Both the position numbers and the translations under genes were made by a program. 64,000 nucleotides of DNA from Streptomyces adelaidensis (GTDB lineage Bacteria; Actinomycetota; Actinomycetes; Streptomycetales; Streptomycetaceae), in contig NZ_JAEMUX010000028.1 of the NCBI RefSeq assembly GCF_016598475.1, positions 1 to 64,000 of the forward strand, given 5' to 3'. Below are positions 1 through 7,491 of this stretch, piece after piece; the stretch's first letter is position 1, and the number at the start of each line of letters is the position of its first letter. Under the pieces are notes generated by a model. That model worked only from the letters and a program-made list of their open reading frames with translations. It made no database searches and was not told the DNA's origin.

Positions 1-44
1 GTCTCGCCGTATTCACCGACGGGGAGTTGCGCGAGGTCGGCTGA
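1..44 (+). CDS. 3' end of a truncated upstream gene
   Basis: Frame 3 stays open from the window edge and ends LAVFTDGELREVG at the TGA at 42-44. Codon choice is typical of a Streptomyces coding tail. Only about 13 residues are visible, so no function can be given. It could also be a chance open frame. Confidence 0.4.
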   Translation, partial: LAVFTDGELREVG

Positions 45-372
45 GTGGCACCGGTCGTCCGGTGCGAGGTTGGCTGCTGTCGGGGCGCTCGGGAGACCTC
101 AGTCACAGCCTCACCTGGGGCCTATGGTCTGATGGATACTGTTCAGTGGCTTAAGTGTGGCTGTGTCCGTTACGTTGCCCCGAGTGCCGCATGCCGGAGT
201 TATCGCCGATGACCATTTCGTGCCGGTTGCAGGTGGAGCGCCACGGCGACCACGGCAGTCGGGGCGGCGACAGGACCGCACCTCAACGGCCCGCAACGAA
301 CACGCTGTCAGCGAAGACAGGCGTCTTTGATGTTTCAGCACGGCTGCGAGCCGTTGGAAGGCGAGAAGTCAC
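45..372. other. Intergenic region upstream of the LuxR-type regulator
   Basis: I see no convincing gene here. Composition is less GC-rich than the flanking genes, as expected of a promoter region. No clear terminator, repeat or recognisable operator was found. The short open frames on both strands have no start signal and no family resemblance. Confidence 0.5.
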
Positions 373-2652
373 GTGACCACCCAGATATCAGATGTGGGGA
401 ATCTGCCCGCCGCTCTGACCACGTTCGTGGGCAGGCGCCGGGACCTCGCCGAAGTCCGCCGCCGTCTGGGGGCGACGCGGCTGCTGACGCTCACCGGTGT
501 GGGCGGGGTGGGCAAGACACGGCTGGCGCTGGAGGTGGCCGCATCGGTGGCGGACTTCGTGGACGGGGTGTGGCTGGTGGAGCTGGCGCCGGTGCGGGAC
601 CCGTCGTTGGCGGCGAACGCCGTGGCGACCGCGCTGGGGTTGCCGGACCTGGGCACCAGACCGGTCATCGACCAGCTCGCCGCCTTTCTGGCCCACCGCG
701 GTCCGCTGATCGTGCTGGACAACTGCGAGCACCTCATCGACGCCTGCGCCGAGCTGGCCCACGCGCTGCTGTCGGCCTCCCCCGGGCTGCGCATCCTGGC
801 GACGAGCCGCCGTACGCTCGGAATTCCCGGCGAGCGCGTCTTCACCGTCTCTCCGCTGGCGCCGGACGACGCGGTGGAACTGCTGCGGGACCGGACCACC
901 GCCGTGCGCCCGGAGTTCCGGATCACCGACGGCAACCGCGCCCAGGTCCGCCGGCTGTGCGACGGCCTCGACAGGCTGCCGCTGGCCATCAAACTGGCCG
1001 CGTTCCGGCTGCGGACCCTCACCGTCGACGAGGCGGTGAACCGGCTGGAGGACCGCTTCGCCCTGCTCACGAACGGCAGCCGGGTCGCCCGGCCGCACCA
1101 GCGGACGCTACGTGCGTTGATCGACTGGAGCCACGAGCTGTGCACCCCGGCTGAGCGGCTGCTGTGGAACCGGTTGTCGGTCTTCGCCGACGATTTCGGC
1201 CTGGACGCGGCCGAGGCCGTCTGCGCGGGCGACGGCATCGGCCGGGACGAGGTGCTCGATCTCCTCGACCGGCTGGTCGCCCAGTCCGTCGTCCTGCCCA
1301 CCGAGCACGAGGGCCCGCCGCGCTACCGGCTGCTGGAGACGATCCGCCAGTACGGGCGGGAGCGGCTCGCCGAGTCCGGTGAGGAGGAAGGGCTGCTGCG
1401 GCGGCACCGGGACTTCTTCCTCGCCCTCGCCCAGCGCCTCGCCGACCGCTGGTGCGGCCCCGGCCAGCAGGAGGGCCTGGTCCGGCTGCGGACCGAACAC
1501 GCCAATCTGCTGGCGGCACTGGACTGCGGCGGTGACCCGCAGGCCGTGCTGGCGCTCGCCGCGGCGCTGCGCTTCCACTGGTGCGTCGGCGGGTTCCTCG
1601 GTGAGGGGCGCCGCCAGTTCGACCGGGTGCTCGCCGCCGCGCCCGAGCCCACCCCGGCCCGGGCGCGGGCGCTGTGGGTCGCCGCCTGGGTGGCGGTGCT
1701 GCAGGGCGATCTGGCGGCGGCCCACCGGTGGCTGGACGAGGCCGGAGAGCTGGGAGAGCGGCTGGACGACCCGGTGGCGTGCGCGTATGTCCAGAGCCTG
1801 CGCGGCTCCTCCGCCTTGTTCCGGGGGCAGCTGGAGGAAGCCGTGTCGTGGTTCGAGGGCGCGGTGGCCGCCCACACGGCGCTGGACGAGGGAGCCGGAA
1901 CGGTCTTCACGCTGTTCCAGCTGACCGCCGCCCACACGGCCCGTGGGGAGTCACGGGCCGTGGAGACCGGCAGGCAGGCGGTCGCCCTCGCCGAGGCGAA
2001 CGAGGAGCGGTGGGGCCGCGCGCAGGCATTGTGGGCACTGGGCCATGCCGCCTGGGCACGCGGCGACGAGGAGGAGGCCATGGCGCTGAGCCGTCTCTCA
2101 CTCGAGGCCCAGCGGGGCTTCAACGAATACGTCGGGGCCGCGCTGGCGCTTGCGCTGCTTGCCTGGGTCACCGCCTCCGGCGGCGACCACGAGCGGGCGG
2201 GACGGCTGCTGGGCGCCGTGCGCACTCTGTTTCGGGACATCGAGGCGAGCCCGGAGCTGCTCGGTCCGTACACGACCGAGCAGCACGCGCGGTGCGAGGA
2301 AGCCGTCGTACGAGCCCTGGGCCCGGCAGCGTACGAGACGGCCCTCGCGGAGGGCGGCAGCCACCGCGGCCCCGACGAGGCCATCGCCCACGCCCTGCGC
2401 ACCGAGCCCGAGCCGACCGCGGCGGCCCCCGCCCCCGCGACTGCTCCCGCCGCGAGCCCGCTGACCTCCCGGGAGCGGGAAGTGGCCGCGCTGGTGGCCA
2501 AGGGCATGAGCAACCGGCAGATCGCCTCCGCCCTCGGACGCTCCCCACGCACTGTCGACGGCCACGTCGAGAACGTCCTGGCCAAACTCGGCTTCGGCTC
2601 CCGCGCCCAGATCGCGTCCTGGTGGACGGCCAACCAGGCACCCCCTCCGTAG
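373..2652 (+). CDS. LuxR-family ATPase transcriptional regulator
   Basis: This 759-residue protein has the layout of the large ATP-binding LuxR regulators of Streptomyces. An N-terminal AAA/NB-ARC-like ATPase carries a Walker A motif (GVGGVGKT, residues 42-49) and a Walker B-like LIVLDNCEH (112-120). A long helical TPR-like middle follows. The C-terminal LuxR helix-turn-helix starts at LTSREREVAALVAKG and runs through NRQIASALGRSPRTVDGHV, roughly residues 697-750. An Ala/Pro-rich linker (about 675-695) precedes the DNA-binding domain. The GTG start is chosen because GGAAGGCGAG lies just upstream and the ATPase begins directly after it. The family couples ATP/ligand state to transcription. Its target is not shown by the sequence; the RIP-pectinesterase gene downstream on the same strand is a possible one (inference). 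Confidence 0.88.
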   Translation: MTTQISDVGNLPAALTTFVGRRRDLAEVRRRLGATRLLTLTGVGGVGKTRLALEVAASVADFVDGVWLVELAPVRDPSLAANAVATALGLPDLGTRPVIDQLAAFLAHRGPLIVLDNCEHLIDACAELAHALLSASPGLRILATSRRTLGIPGERVFTVSPLAPDDAVELLRDRTTAVRPEFRITDGNRAQVRRLCDGLDRLPLAIKLAAFRLRTLTVDEAVNRLEDRFALLTNGSRVARPHQRTLRALIDWSHELCTPAERLLWNRLSVFADDFGLDAAEAVCAGDGIGRDEVLDLLDRLVAQSVVLPTEHEGPPRYRLLETIRQYGRERLAESGEEEGLLRRHRDFFLALAQRLADRWCGPGQQEGLVRLRTEHANLLAALDCGGDPQAVLALAAALRFHWCVGGFLGEGRRQFDRVLAAAPEPTPARARALWVAAWVAVLQGDLAAAHRWLDEAGELGERLDDPVACAYVQSLRGSSALFRGQLEEAVSWFEGAVAAHTALDEGAGTVFTLFQLTAAHTARGESRAVETGRQAVALAEANEERWGRAQALWALGHAAWARGDEEEAMALSRLSLEAQRGFNEYVGAALALALLAWVTASGGDHERAGRLLGAVRTLFRDIEASPELLGPYTTEQHARCEEAVVRALGPAAYETALAEGGSHRGPDEAIAHALRTEPEPTAAAPAPATAPAASPLTSREREVAALVAKGMSNRQIASALGRSPRTVDGHVENVLAKLGFGSRAQIASWWTANQAPPP

Positions 2653-2658
2653 GACAGC

Positions 2659-2710
2659 CCCGTAGAAATACCCGGGTCCAAGGGCGGGGCCCGGGCCCGT
2701 AGAAGTACCC
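2659..2710. repeat. Pair of 15-bp direct repeats
   Basis: CCCGTAGAAATACCC at 2659-2673 is repeated as CCCGTAGAAGTACCC at 2696-2710, with one mismatch and a 37-bp period. They lie just after the stop of the LuxR-type gene. The spacing could suit two protein sites, but no known regulator motif is matched. Confidence 0.5.
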
Positions 2711-2760
2711 ATGGCCTCGGGGCAGACCCCGCGCCGATCCTTCCGGCATGACACACGACA

Positions 2761-2811
2761 GGGCACACCCCTGCGCCGCGGGTCCGGGACCCGCGGCGCA
2801 GGGGTGTGCCC
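2761..2811 (+). terminator. Perfect 51-nt inverted repeat, probable terminator
   Basis: Two perfectly complementary 25-base arms (2761-2785 and 2787-2811) flank a single G. The RNA would form an exceptionally stable GC hairpin. There is no T tract, as is usual for Streptomyces terminators. It sits between the LuxR-type regulator and the RIP-pectinesterase gene, so it probably ends the regulator transcript. Confidence 0.6.
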
Positions 2812-2869
2812 CCCGCCATACGTCGAGGGCGGTCGGCAACCGGATCCGTGACAGGAACGCGCCCGACCG

Positions 2870-3046
2870 ATGTCAGTCACCGCTTCCGTGCCCCATCGCA
2901 CACGGCACACGGAAGCGACAGCCCGCCAGGCACGCCAGCAGCGCGTGAGCCCCCATGCCGGCATGAAGGTCACCGTCAAGATCGGCAACCGCCGCACGGC
3001 GCAACCCAGTCAATGGGTCGCTGACAACAAGAAGGAACCCAAGTGA
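2870..3046 (+). CDS. Possible 58-residue upstream ORF coupled to the pectinesterase gene
   Basis: An ATG at 2870 opens a basic 58-residue frame ending ADNKKEPK. Its TGA overlaps the GTG start of the next gene (GTGA). An internal ATG at 2963 would give 27 residues (MKVTVKIGNRR onward). No good ribosome-binding site precedes either ATG and no family is recognised. It may be a short coupling ORF, the decayed tail of an older gene, or chance. The overlap is the only positive signal. Confidence 0.2.
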   Translation: MSVTASVPHRTRHTEATARQARQQRVSPHAGMKVTVKIGNRRTAQPSQWVADNKKEPK

Positions 3047-5010
3047 CGAACTCGGAACAGGGCTTTTCCCGTAGATCATTCCTGTCCGCGGCGACGGCCG
3101 TCGCGGCCAGCAGCGCTCTGGCCGGCGGCGTGGTGATGGCCGCTGCCCCCATGGCCGGCGCCGTGGACGACCCACCCCCGAACCCCAAGTGGGCCATCAG
3201 CTACGAACCCGGCACCGACGAAGACGGCGCCATGAAGGGCTACGGCAACCTGATCAAGGCCATCAAAGTACAATGCAGCGACCACAGGGTCGACCCCTAC
3301 GCGGGGACCAGCCGCCGGGGGCACCCCGTCCACGTGACCGCCGACGTCGCTGCGAATGCATACGTAAACGTCGAGCTGCAAACCGAGGACCGGACCCTGG
3401 CCGTCAAGGTGTACATTCGCCGGCGGGACAGCTACATCATGGGATGGCGGCAGGGCGTTGCCGTGCCGGGCACCGAGGGCAGTCAGATACAATGGGGCCG
3501 CATCTTCACACTGGAACTAACGGCGGAGTATGGGCAGCCCTCGGCGCTGCCAGGGATCACAGAGGCGAACACACGCACGAATTACACCGGGTTGGGCTCC
3601 TACATCAACCTGGCGCAAGAGGGCGCGAGCCGCACCAACATGGTGATCAGTCCGCAAAGCCTCGACCAGGCCGTGAGGACACTTGCCACAACCGACCCCG
3701 CCGGCGACCCCGTAGGTCATACCACGGCAGTGGCGAAGGGAATCCTGCAGCTCATCGTGGCACTCGCCGAAGCTGCTCGGTACCGGAATCAGGCGGACGC
3801 AACCGCGGTGGCCTTCCGCGATGGCCAGGCGTTCACCGTCACCGATGCCTACATGGGGCAGCACAACAGCTGGCACTCGTTCAGCCAACTGCTCCTGAGA
3901 GCCTTCCAGGCCGCGGTCGACTTCCTCGATACCCCCGTAAATATCCAGGGCATAATGGTCACTACCGCGACAGCACTCGCGCGCTCCCTCCAGCTGGCCC
4001 ACCACTCAGACGAGGGCACCAAGACCCACATCAGGCACACGGAACTCTACGAGGCCGACCGGCGGCTCGTCTCGCCCTACGGCAGCGGCGACTACTGGAC
4101 CGTGCAGGAAGCGATCAACGCCGCTCCCACCTCGGGCTCGAGCGAGATTGTGATCGAGAAGGGCGTCTACCACGAGGTCCTCACCGTCCCGAAGGACAAG
4201 AGCTGGCTGACGATCGAGGGCGTCACCGGCAACCGCGCGGATGTCGTCATCTACAACAGCAGGTGTCACGGGATGATCAACCCGTCGACCGGCCAGAAGT
4301 ACGGTACCCAGGGCAGCGCCGTGGCCACCTTCAGGCCCCCCAACCTGACCGTCAAGGACCTCACGATCTCCAACACGTTCGACCGCGCGGCCCACCCGGA
4401 GATCAGTGCGTACGAGACCCAGGCCGTCGCGGTGGCCGCCCTGGGTGACCGGCAGACATACTTCAACGTCTCGATCATGGGCCATCAGGACACCCTGCTC
4501 GCCAAGGGGGAGACACCCACGACCCAGGCCCGGCAGTACTTCGTCAACTCGTTCATCCGGGGCGACGTGGACTTCATCTTCGGCAACGCCACCGCGGTGA
4601 TCGACCGGTGCACGATCCAGGTGCTCTCGTGGCCCGGCGGCACGATACTGGCGCCGAACACGGACTACCGGAAGAAGTACGGGTTCCTGATCGTCAGCAG
4701 CACGATCACCACCAACGGTGTGCCGTACGACACGATGTACCTCGGTCGGCCGTGGCACAACACGGCGGATGCATGGCCCCAGGCGGTGGTCCGCCAAAGC
4801 GAGATTTTCCACGGCATCAAGGACGCGCATCCCTGGACCGACATGACGCCCGACTACCCTTGGTCGAAGGCCCGCTTCAAGGAGTACGCCAACACCGGCC
4901 CCGGAGCCGGCTACGGAGCGGACGCCCCGCAGTTGACCGACTCAGAGGCCGCCGGCTACACCGCCGAGAAGTACCTGGCCGGCACCGACGGATGGAACCC
5001 GGTCTGGTGA
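3043..5010 (+). CDS. Tat-exported ribosome-inactivating protein fused to pectin methylesterase
   Basis: This 655-residue secreted protein has two enzyme domains. Residues 9-40 form a Tat signal (SRRSFL, Ala-rich core, likely cleavage after AGA at 40). Residues about 48-322 match the ribosome-inactivating (rRNA N-glycosidase) fold. RTLAVKVYIRRRDSYIMGW holds Y131, then come Y181 in NYTGL, E243 and R246 in AEAARYR, and W277 in NSWHSF. These are the counterparts of ricin A Y80, Y123, E177, R180 and W211. Residues about 340-650 are a family CE8 pectin methylesterase with Q460, GHQDTL (480-485), GDVDFIFGNA (507-516, catalytic D510) and YLGRPW (566-571). All catalytic positions of both domains appear intact. 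The GTG start follows GAAGGAACCCAA. Ordinary bacterial pectinesterases are roughly half to two-thirds this length. The RIP half has more A/T-ending codons than the esterase half, suggesting separate origin. A toxin/virulence role on plants is inference. Confidence 0.9.
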   Translation: MTNSEQGFSRRSFLSAATAVAASSALAGGVVMAAAPMAGAVDDPPPNPKWAISYEPGTDEDGAMKGYGNLIKAIKVQCSDHRVDPYAGTSRRGHPVHVTADVAANAYVNVELQTEDRTLAVKVYIRRRDSYIMGWRQGVAVPGTEGSQIQWGRIFTLELTAEYGQPSALPGITEANTRTNYTGLGSYINLAQEGASRTNMVISPQSLDQAVRTLATTDPAGDPVGHTTAVAKGILQLIVALAEAARYRNQADATAVAFRDGQAFTVTDAYMGQHNSWHSFSQLLLRAFQAAVDFLDTPVNIQGIMVTTATALARSLQLAHHSDEGTKTHIRHTELYEADRRLVSPYGSGDYWTVQEAINAAPTSGSSEIVIEKGVYHEVLTVPKDKSWLTIEGVTGNRADVVIYNSRCHGMINPSTGQKYGTQGSAVATFRPPNLTVKDLTISNTFDRAAHPEISAYETQAVAVAALGDRQTYFNVSIMGHQDTLLAKGETPTTQARQYFVNSFIRGDVDFIFGNATAVIDRCTIQVLSWPGGTILAPNTDYRKKYGFLIVSSTITTNGVPYDTMYLGRPWHNTADAWPQAVVRQSEIFHGIKDAHPWTDMTPDYPWSKARFKEYANTGPGAGYGADAPQLTDSEAAGYTAEKYLAGTDGWNPVW

Positions 5011-5076
5011 CCGCGGCCGAGCTGACAGGCACACTGCCCACCGGCGGCGCCCCCGCCGCCCCGGCAGGGTGAACCA

Positions 5077-5113
5077 GGCGGGGCCGGGACAGCACGACCG
5101 TCCCGGCCCCGCC
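5077..5113 (+). terminator. Terminator hairpin of the RIP-pectinesterase gene
   Basis: A perfect 14-bp GC stem (5077-5090 with 5100-5113) and a 9-nt loop lie 67 bp after the stop codon. There is no T tract. Confidence 0.65.
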
Positions 5114-5193
5114 GCCCGGGCGAACGGCCGCAGCCGCCTCCGCGCCGCCTTCCGCAAGGTCGCGCGGGCCTTGCTGACAGGCGGAGTCTGAAC

Positions 5194-5345
5194 TCAGCCC
5201 GCCGTCCACCCCGGCACCGTCGGCAGCACCTTGTCGGCGACCCGGAACCGTGCCGTGCCGTCGGGGATCAGGTCGTCCTGGCGCCAGATGGCGATCTCGT
5301 ACGAACCGCCGCCGTCCTTGGCAGGCGCGGGGACTATCGCAGTAG
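5194..5345 (-). pseudogene. C-terminal fragment of a truncated minus-strand gene
   Basis: On the minus strand a coding-like frame runs through SYEIAIWRQDDLIPDG and ends KVLPTVPGWTAG, with TGA at 5194-5196. Codon use is typical for this genome. No start is present, and the frame runs into integrase-derived sequence at about 5345-5400. It looks like the 3' end of a gene cut off by insertion or deletion. The family is not recognised. Confidence 0.4.
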
Positions 5346-5395
5346 GCAACACCCGCACCATTGTTCATGACCGCGGTCTTGAGCGAGGCCTGCGG

Positions 5396-5818
5396 AACAA
5401 GGTGGTTGAGAAGCAGCCCAAGACCCACAGCGGCAAGCGTGTCTCGCCGCTGCCCAAGCCTGTACACGCTGCGCTTCAGACGTTCGCCACGCGCCAGGAT
5501 CAGGAGAAGGCCAGGGCTGGCGAGACCTACGAGGACTCGGGCTATGTCGTCGTCGATGAGCTGGGGCGCCCGTTCAAGACGGACAAGCTCCGTCGGGAAG
5601 CCCAGAAGCTCATGGGGGCAGCAGGCGTACGCCGCGTCCGCCTCTACGACGCTCGTCACGCCTGTCCGTCCTGGATGGCCAACAACGGAGTGCCCGACAC
5701 CGTCGTCTCAGCGTGGGCCGGTCACAGTGACCTGTCGTTCACCAAGCGGGTCTACGTCCACCCCGACCCGCAGAGCCTCAAGGCAGGCTCGGAGAAACTC
5801 AGCGAGTTGCCCGGGTAG
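5396..5818 (+). pseudogene. Tyrosine recombinase (integrase) C-terminal remnant
   Basis: The frame encodes the catalytic end of an integrase of the actinomycete integrative-element type. It has the beta-hairpin region PKTHSGKRVSPLP, the box II arginine in LYDARHAC, the histidine in AGHSDLSF and the nucleophile tyrosine in KRVYVHP. The N-terminal arm-binding and core domains and the box I arginine are missing, and no start with a ribosome-binding site exists. It points toward the 3' end of the tRNA-Pro gene about 120 bp away. That is the arrangement of an integrase beside its tRNA attachment site. It is most likely the relic of an excised or decayed pSAM2-like element. Confidence 0.72.
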
Positions 5819-5935
5819 GGAAGATCATCCCCATCTGTGAGAAATCGTGAGACACCAGTCTCAGAAACGATCAAGGGCCCTGTCTCACATGATGTGATCC
5901 AAGGCCCTGACCTGCGACTACGGAGCGGACTCCAG

Positions 5936-6009
<74 letters not shown>

Positions 6010-6127
6010 TTGCCCGTCTGACCTGGGGTTTCCCCTGGATGAACGTGCATGGAAACAATACCGCACTCGGGCCGGTGGTCGCGCACCCGTTAGAGGGCCG
6101 CGTTCGCGGCCCGGTCGCCGCCTTAAC

Positions 6128-6253
6128 ATCACCCTCACCGCCGTCGCCCACGACTTCGGTGTCTGGCCCGCCGTCATCTCCTGCATCGAACGCGGCACCC
6201 GCCGCGACGACGACCTCGCCAACGCCTACCGCAACTGGCTCACCACTGCTTGA
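6128..6253 (+). pseudogene. Helix-turn-helix-like C-terminal fragment
   Basis: The frame reads ITLTAVAHDFGVWP, then ISCIERGTRRDDDLANAYRNWL, to a TGA at 6251-6253. The IxxIERG pattern resembles a helix-turn-helix found at the end of transposase- or regulator-like proteins. There is no start codon or ribosome-binding site, and the upstream sequence is the tRNA flank. It is probably debris of a mobile element. The family assignment is uncertain. Confidence 0.28.
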
Positions 6254-6272
6254 CAGCCAATAGGAGCTTCAC

Positions 6273-6848
6273 TCACCGGTGGCGGCCGGGGCCGTGGAGG
6301 TCCCGGCTCCCGGCTCCCACCTGCTTGTAGTAGAGCGACGTGGGCCGCGGGGTCCCGTGCGGGTCCGCCGCGTAGTCGGGAATCGTCCCTACGCGGGTCC
6401 AGCCGGCCCTGCCGTAGATGCGCTCGGCGGGGCTGTCGGTCTCGGTGTCCAGGTGGAGCAGGGTGACGCCGGCGTCGACGGCCGCCCGCTCGGCGGTCGC
6501 GAGGAGCGCGCGGCCGAGGCCCTGGCCCCGGCCGTCCCGGTGGACCATCAGCTTGACGAGTTCGGCCCGGTGGCGGCTGTTGGGCTTGTCCGGGAAGGCG
6601 AGGCTGACGGTGCCGACCACCCGGTCGCCGGCGCGCGCCACCCACACGGCGACCCCACCGGCCGACACCGCCTCGACGCGCCCCTTCCACCAGCCGACGG
6701 CCGCCGCACGGTCGAACGGCGCGAGGAAGCCGACGGAGGCCCCGCCGTCCACGGTGTCGATCAGCAGGTCAGCCAACTCCTCGACGCAGCCGATGAGTTG
6801 ATGGGCGTCAAGCCTTTCGATCAGGGGCGCGGTCACGGTGGTGGTCAC
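6273..6848 (-). CDS. GNAT-family N-acetyltransferase
   Basis: This 191-residue acetyltransferase carries the acetyl-CoA pyrophosphate-binding signature VKLMVHRDGRGQGLGRALLATAER near the middle. DTETDSPAERIYGRAGW follows, then a late YYKQV strand. The GTG start at 6848 overlaps the TGA of the preceding XRE gene (GTGA), so the two are translationally coupled. A longer frame reaches 6917, but that part lies inside the XRE gene and is not needed by the fold. The substrate is unknown. Pairing with a cupin-type regulator suggests both respond to the same small molecule (inference). Confidence 0.85.
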   Translation of the reverse strand: MTTTVTAPLIERLDAHQLIGCVEELADLLIDTVDGGASVGFLAPFDRAAAVGWWKGRVEAVSAGGVAVWVARAGDRVVGTVSLAFPDKPNSRHRAELVKLMVHRDGRGQGLGRALLATAERAAVDAGVTLLHLDTETDSPAERIYGRAGWTRVGTIPDYAADPHGTPRPTSLYYKQVGAGSRDLHGPGRHR

Positions 6849-7426
6849 GGCGCCACCACCAGCAGCGCGTATCGAACATCCTCGGGTCCACGGCAGCGGA
6901 ACCGCGTCGGCCCCCACACCCGCATCCGCAGACAGTCACCGGCGGCCAGCTCGTGCTCGACGCCCCGGTCCGTCACCCGGAGCGTCCCGTCGAGGACCCA
7001 GATGTGCTGTTCGAGGCCGGGCACGGACGGCCCGTCGTAGGCGATGTCCGCGCCCGCCGTGAGCCGTCCCTCGACCAGCTCACCGCGCATCCCGGCCGTG
7101 GGCGGCGACACCGACCGGCGTACGAAACCGGAGGCTCTGTCCTCCCAGACGGCCTGCTCCCCCGCGCGTACGAGGGTGACGGGCTCGGCCTCCACCTCGC
7201 TGAGCAGCTGGGACATGGTCCGGCCGTAGACCTGGCAGAGGCGGTTCAGGAGCGCGGCCGTGGGGCTGGTCTCGGCGCGTTCGGCCCGGGAGAGGGTCGA
7301 GCGGCTCAGACCACTGCGGTCGGCCAACTCCCCCAGCGACCAACCCTGTTCGGCCCGGAGCTCCGCCAGGCGGGCGGCCAGGCGAAGATCGACCGCAACC
7401 GCGGCAACCGCATCTACTTGTCTCAT
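6845..7426 (-). CDS. XRE-family regulator with C-terminal cupin domain
   Basis: The protein has an N-terminal XRE helix-turn-helix (LAELRAEQGWSLGELADRSGLS, then STLSRAERAETSPT) and a C-terminal cupin sensor domain with HIWVLDGTLRVTD and LAAGDCLRMR. The ATG at 7426 is preferred: TAGCTT (minus-strand -10-like) lies 7 nt upstream, which implies a leaderless transcript. The alternative ATG at 7456 would place the whole inverted repeat inside the coding region. The GNAT gene follows with a GTGA overlap. The inverted repeat at 7419-7455 frames the promoter, so autorepression is likely. Confidence 0.83.
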   Translation of the reverse strand: MRQVDAVAAVAVDLRLAARLAELRAEQGWSLGELADRSGLSRSTLSRAERAETSPTAALLNRLCQVYGRTMSQLLSEVEAEPVTLVRAGEQAVWEDRASGFVRRSVSPPTAGMRGELVEGRLTAGADIAYDGPSVPGLEQHIWVLDGTLRVTDRGVEHELAAGDCLRMRVWGPTRFRCRGPEDVRYALLVVAP

Positions 7427-7455
7427 ATTCGAGAAGCTATCCCGAATATGAGACA
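7419..7455. promoter_or_regulatory. Operator/promoter of the XRE-GNAT pair (13-bp perfect inverted repeat)
   Basis: Arms TGTCTCATATTCG (7419-7431) and CGAATATGAGACA (7443-7455) are perfectly complementary, with an 11-bp spacer. The spacer contains TAGCTT on the minus strand (7434-7439), 7 nt before the ATG at 7426. A dimer bound here would cover the -10 element and start site. The likely ligand is the adjacent XRE/cupin protein (inference). Confidence 0.7.
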
Positions 7456-7491
7456 TCGGAGTTACGGAAGACTCACACGGTTACGGGAGAC

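Noticed and set aside
5885..5897. Perfect 13-bp palindrome TCACATGATGTGA next to the tRNA
   Set aside because: Too short to call an operator or att site on its own, with no second copy found nearby.
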